Positions 60,045 through 64,000 of a stretch of DNA of 64,000 nucleotides are shown piece by piece. Position numbers and translations under genes: made by a program. The notes below the pieces were generated by a model. It ran no database searches. It was not told where the DNA came from and saw only the letters and a program-made list of their open reading frames with translations. Source of the DNA: Candidatus Zixiibacteriota bacterium (GTDB lineage: Bacteria > Zixibacteria > MSB-5A5 > GN15 > FEB-12); the NCBI GenBank assembly GCA_024276275.1, contig JAJRXM010000036.1, positions 1-64,000 on the forward strand. The letters are read 5' to 3'. Every line of letters starts with the position of its first letter. The stretch's first letter is position 1.

Positions 60045-61051
60045 TAGAGTTCAATAACCTTTCCATTAGCTTTAATAGATTTATTGGCAGCCTCAAGTAT
60101 CTGCACTACCCGCAGCCCTGCTTTTCCGTCAGTTAAGGAATCTCTATTTTCATTGATGGCATCATAAAATTCTTGGCTTATTTTTTTGAGAGCCTCTGTT
60201 AAATCTATCTGAGGAGCAATCATATCTCCTGTACGATATTGCACACGCATATCATAAATCTGTTCTTTATCTTTTATAATATCAACACCTTTGTCATAGA
60301 CCTTAACTTTTTCCGACGGTTCCATATCATCATAAATAATCATTTTTTTTGAACCGGAAATAAGGGTCTTTCGTACTTTGACAGGAGCCAGCCAGTTTAC
60401 ATGGATATGTCCGAGTAAATTATTTTCATAGTATGTTGAAATATACGCTATATTTTCTATCGAGCTGTCAAAATGAGCCATTCCTGTTGCCGATATCGCT
60501 TTCGGCTTTCTTTCTAACAAGTAATCCATAATAGACACATCGTGAGGAGCTAAATCCCAGATAACATTAACATCATGCTGAAAAAGTCCCAGATTTACCC
60601 GTACCGAATCAAAATAATATAGTTCACCTAAATCACCGTTATCAATATATTTTTTTATCGTCTGTACTGCTCCGGTATAGATAAAAGTATGATCGACCAT
60701 CAACCTGAGATTTCTTTTTTCAGCTTCTTCTATCAATTTTTCTGCCTGTTCGACTGTTGCAGTAAAAGGTTTTTCAAGAAGTAAATGCTTCCCGTGTGCG
60801 AGAGCTTCCATTCCAAGTGGAAAATGTGTAGAAACAGGGGTGGCAATAACGATAGCATCTATTTTGGGAGATTGTAATATCTCGTTTGCCTCAGTAGTAA
60901 GAGTTTTTATCGATGGAAATTGTTTAGAAATAAATTCTAAGCGTTCTTTTCTTTTATCAGCTACAGCAACAACTGTTGTATTATCCATAGCGTTAAAATT
61001 ACGAATCAGATTCGGTCCCCAATAGCCACAGCCTATAACACCTATATTCAT
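60044..61051 (-). CDS. Gfo/Idh/MocA family oxidoreductase (WbpB-like)
   Basis: IGVIGCGYWGPNLIRNF; IATPVSTHFPLGMEALAHGKHLLLEKPFTATVEQAEKLI. Confidence 0.93.
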   Translation of the reverse strand: MNIGVIGCGYWGPNLIRNFNAMDNTTVVAVADKRKERLEFISKQFPSIKTLTTEANEILQSPKIDAIVIATPVSTHFPLGMEALAHGKHLLLEKPFTATVEQAEKLIEEAEKRNLRLMVDHTFIYTGAVQTIKKYIDNGDLGELYYFDSVRVNLGLFQHDVNVIWDLAPHDVSIMDYLLERKPKAISATGMAHFDSSIENIAYISTYYENNLLGHIHVNWLAPVKVRKTLISGSKKMIIYDDMEPSEKVKVYDKGVDIIKDKEQIYDMRVQYRTGDMIAPQIDLTEALKKISQEFYDAINENRDSLTDGKAGLRVVQILEAANKSIKANGKVIEL

Positions 61052-61063
61052 CTTTTGCTATAC

Positions 61064-62100
61064 CTACATTTCCTGTTCAGCGGTTTCTTCAAGTTCTTTT
61101 AATGAGAGATGTTCTTTTTTCAAAAAGTAAAAACCCATCAGAGTTATTACTATATATTGAGTAGCATGCAGCACCAAGGCACATGCACCCGCCTCTTCGA
61201 CCGGAATACCATACAATCCTAAAGAAATAACTACTCCATAATGATAGACCCCGATAAATCCCGGAGTCGACGGTGCCATAATAAGTATTGAGACAACAAC
61301 CAATAAAACAAAGGATGCCTCAAACGGTATATCAAATCCAAAAGTTAAAAATACAAAATAATTTGATGCACCCATAAATACCCATAGAAGTAAAGTCTGT
61401 AATCCAACAAAAAGAACTGCTTTTATATCTGTAAGAAATTTTAAACCGTCTGAAAATTTTTCGATTATAGAAGCTATAATGCTTTTAATCTTTTGAGGAA
61501 GGAAAAACAGATACTTTGTCATTATTTGCCCGACCCGTTCAGGTTTATGGGCAACAACAAGCATACTTATAATCCCCCCGATTGCCACAATTATAGCAAA
61601 GCGGGCTCCATATATTATTTTATTTCCAAACTCCAAATCCGTTTCAAGCTGTGCATGCAAGTTCTCAGAGAAAAGAAGTATCGAACCGAATATCAACAGA
61701 AGAGCAACCAAGTCAAAAATCATTCGTTCAACAAAAATAGTAGCCAAAGATGCCGATTTGGAAATATCTTTATCCTGAGAAGATAAAGAATACGCCCGTA
61801 CAAATTCTCCCAGTCTTGCCGGCAGAACATTGTTTGCCATAAACCCGACACATGTTCCGGCCAGGAGATTTTTAAATTTAACCTGCTTTATCGGTGCCAA
61901 CATAAATTTCCACCGATATGCTCTTTGATACATAGCAAATACAATCAGAAGGATATTTGGAATTAACCAGTAGTAATTTGCATTTTCTAAAGTAGTAACT
62001 AGTTTATTAAAATCTATATTTCCAAAAACTTCCCAAATTAGAAAACCTGAGATACTCAGACCGACAAGTAAGTAAATAATTTTTTTAGTTTAGGTGACAT
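61064..62100 (-). pseudogene. Lysylphosphatidylglycerol synthase TM-like (flippase-like) membrane protein with an apparent frameshift near its N-terminus
   Basis: ORF 61064..61933 (FKNLLAGTCVGFMANNVLPARLGEFVRAYSLS); upstream frame reads KKIIYLLVGLSISGFLIWEVFGNIDFNKLVTTLENANYYWLIPNILLIVFAMYQRAYRW and joins MSPKLKK at 62100 if A7 becomes A8. Confidence 0.8.
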
Positions 62101-63213
62101 TTATTTCTCATCCACAATTTTCAAAACCAGTTCTTCAAATTTTTTGGCGGCTGAATCCCAATTGAAATTTTCAGCCCATTCTAATCCGTTTTTTTCAAAC
62201 TGTTTACGTTTTTCATCATCATTTAGAATAATCATTAGTTTATCGGCAAGCTGTTCTATATTTCCATATTCATATAAAAAACCTGTTTCATTATCCTTTA
62301 CAGAATCTCTAAGACCGCGAGAATTTGCCGCCACAACCGTTGTTCCGACAGAGTTCGCCTCGATATTTGTCAGCCCCCAGCCTTCTTTTAAAGACGGAAG
62401 AACAGCCACATGAGATTTCCGAAGTCTTTCAACTTTCTCTTCAGAAGAAACATATCCGGTAAATAAAATAGAATCATCTAATTTCAAAGCCTGAGTCAGT
62501 TTTTTTAACTCACCGACATAGTCACCGTCACCGACAATTGTCAACCGAGCATCAGGTAATTTTTCTTTCACAATTTTAAACGCTTCTATAAGATGCTGCA
62601 CCGATTTATATTTTTTTATCCGACCTAAATATAAAACCGAGGGATACTCATACTTTTTTACCGACTCATCAAACGCATACAATTCTCTATTTATACCACA
62701 ATGAATAATCGAAATATCTTTATACGGTACTCCCCGCAAGTGAATATCTTCGGCAGTCGATTCAGAAATCACATTATAATGTTTTCCTTTGTAAACCGAT
62801 ACAAGTGGTTTCTCGGCCAAATATATATAAGTACCAAGGATAAAGTTTATCTCATGAAATACAGTCGTTGCAAACAGGTGCGGAATCACTACCAAGGTTT
62901 TAATATCAAGATACCAAGGGGTGTAAAAAGGGATTTTATTAATATCTTCAACAAGAATATCAAAATTTTCCTGTTTAACTATTTTTTTCAAATGTGACGG
63001 TGCGATAAGGTTAAAATTATATCTATTCCCCCGCCTGATAATTTTTACACCTTCGATAGTTTCTTCAGCCACGCAATTATCATAGCCGGAACAAAACAAG
63101 GTTACATCATGTCCATACAAAACTAAACGCCTAAGAAGTTCTTCTAAATGTACTTCAGCCCCACCTCCAAAAGGATTAGTTAAGTCATTCCAATTTAGAG
63201 CTAGTATTTTCAT
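62101..63213 (-). CDS. Glycosyltransferase family 4
   Basis: FGGGAEVHLEELLRRLVLYGHDVTLFCSGY; LYLGRIKKYKSVQHLIEAFKIVKEKLPDARLTIVGDGDYVGEL; LPSLKEGWGLTNIEANSVGTTVVAANSRGLRDSV. Confidence 0.93.
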   Translation of the reverse strand: MKILALNWNDLTNPFGGGAEVHLEELLRRLVLYGHDVTLFCSGYDNCVAEETIEGVKIIRRGNRYNFNLIAPSHLKKIVKQENFDILVEDINKIPFYTPWYLDIKTLVVIPHLFATTVFHEINFILGTYIYLAEKPLVSVYKGKHYNVISESTAEDIHLRGVPYKDISIIHCGINRELYAFDESVKKYEYPSVLYLGRIKKYKSVQHLIEAFKIVKEKLPDARLTIVGDGDYVGELKKLTQALKLDDSILFTGYVSSEEKVERLRKSHVAVLPSLKEGWGLTNIEANSVGTTVVAANSRGLRDSVKDNETGFLYEYGNIEQLADKLMIILNDDEKRKQFEKNGLEWAENFNWDSAAKKFEELVLKIVDEK

Positions 63214-64000
63214 CGTTTCTCGGGGTTGTTTTTTATTCTTTCAAACTCTTTATCTATAGAACGCAATAAATCATTCATCTGAGGGTCACCGGGATTATTA
63301 TCAATCCAAGTTTGTACTACCTGTTTCATTTTTACAGGGTCTCTTTTGTCAAAATATAAACGAAGTAAGTCATCAAATGCATCCCTGTTACTTGGATTAT
63401 CTGACAGGAGGTCTAAATAAACTGCTTCGGATTTATCATGTTGGTTTGTCCGAAAATACAATCTTCCCAGATATGACTTCAGAATGTTTATATCTCCGCG
63501 CGTAGAAGTTTCTATCAAGTTTAAAAGCTTTGCTTCGCTATGATTCTTACTATACATATCCGCCAGGTAATATAAAGCATCTAATGCGTGAGGAACTTTT
63601 TTAACAGCTCTTTCTACTATCTCTTCAGCTTGTTCGGTCAGTCCTGCTTTTTGTAAAGTGTCGGCAACACGAATAAAAGTGCGGGCAAAGTTTTTTGTCA
63701 GTCTCATCGTAGTTGCATCTTTATGTATTGTCGTATCATCTATACCGGTGAGTCTCATTCGTTCCGGATTAGATAAAAATGCCAGAGTTGAGTCAACATC
63801 TACTTTAGGACCACCACCCGATCTATTCATCCTCCAGACCATACCTTTGAGAGACATTAGCGAATCAATAGGTTTTCCATAATACTTCCAACGACTTTCA
63901 GGAACAGTTACAGAAAAGTTAATAGGTCTATTCGCAAAATTTTGTTTAATAATTTCTGATACTACCTGATCGGACATTCCAAAATATGTTCTGTTTTGAT
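63210..64000 (-). CDS. C-terminal TPR portion of a larger protein (DUF2723-like), truncated by the window edge
   Basis: Frame is open to the window end (...SNRTYFGMSDQVVSEIIKQNFANRPINFSVTVPESRW...); TPR-like repeats. Confidence 0.6.
   Translation of the reverse strand, partial: QNRTYFGMSDQVVSEIIKQNFANRPINFSVTVPESRWKYYGKPIDSLMSLKGMVWRMNRSGGGPKVDVDSTLAFLSNPERMRLTGIDDTTIHKDATTMRLTKNFARTFIRVADTLQKAGLTEQAEEIVERAVKKVPHALDALYYLADMYSKNHSEAKLLNLIETSTRGDINILKSYLGRLYFRTNQHDKSEAVYLDLLSDNPSNRDAFDDLLRLYFDKRDPVKMKQVVQTWIDNNPGDPQMNDLLRSIDKEFERIKNNPEKR

Overview
This 64 kb window is AT-rich bacterial chromosome. It probably comes from an FCB-group or related candidate-phylum bacterium, judging from T9SS-type C-terminal sorting domains, an SBBP/beta-propeller secreted protein, a TonB receptor with a CarboxypepD_reg domain, PFOR/NifJ and ATP-PEPCK; the taxonomy is inference. 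Most genes are housekeeping: citrate synthase, thioredoxin reductase, CobO, dCTP deaminase, NifJ, a minimal MlaEFD-type ABC system, RelA/SpoT, LPS/glycan glycosyltransferases plus an MsbA-like ABC transporter, RF2 with the classic +1 programmed frameshift, Pta, an aminotransferase and PckA. I saw no rRNA, tRNA, CRISPR array, transposase or prophage. I found no convincing new multi-gene system. The observations most worth checking are: (i) a strongly folding ~67 nt three-stem element upstream of an orphan sensor kinase (9982-10048); (ii) an in-frame amber codon inside the highly conserved NPVSGMT-like motif of an OPT transporter; (iii) four to five genes broken by single-base shifts, mostly at homopolymers including a G7 tract in a metal-permease gene, which could be sequencing/assembly error or phase variation/decay; (iv) an apparent out-of-frame collapse of SBBP repeats; (v) candidate regulator operators next to the TetR and Rrf2 genes and a CRP-like palindrome upstream of citrate synthase; (vi) a dispersed intergenic repeat (GTCAyaCTGAGc...) with at least three copies; and (vii) a membrane coiled-coil plus sigma-region-4-like two-gene unit of unknown function.
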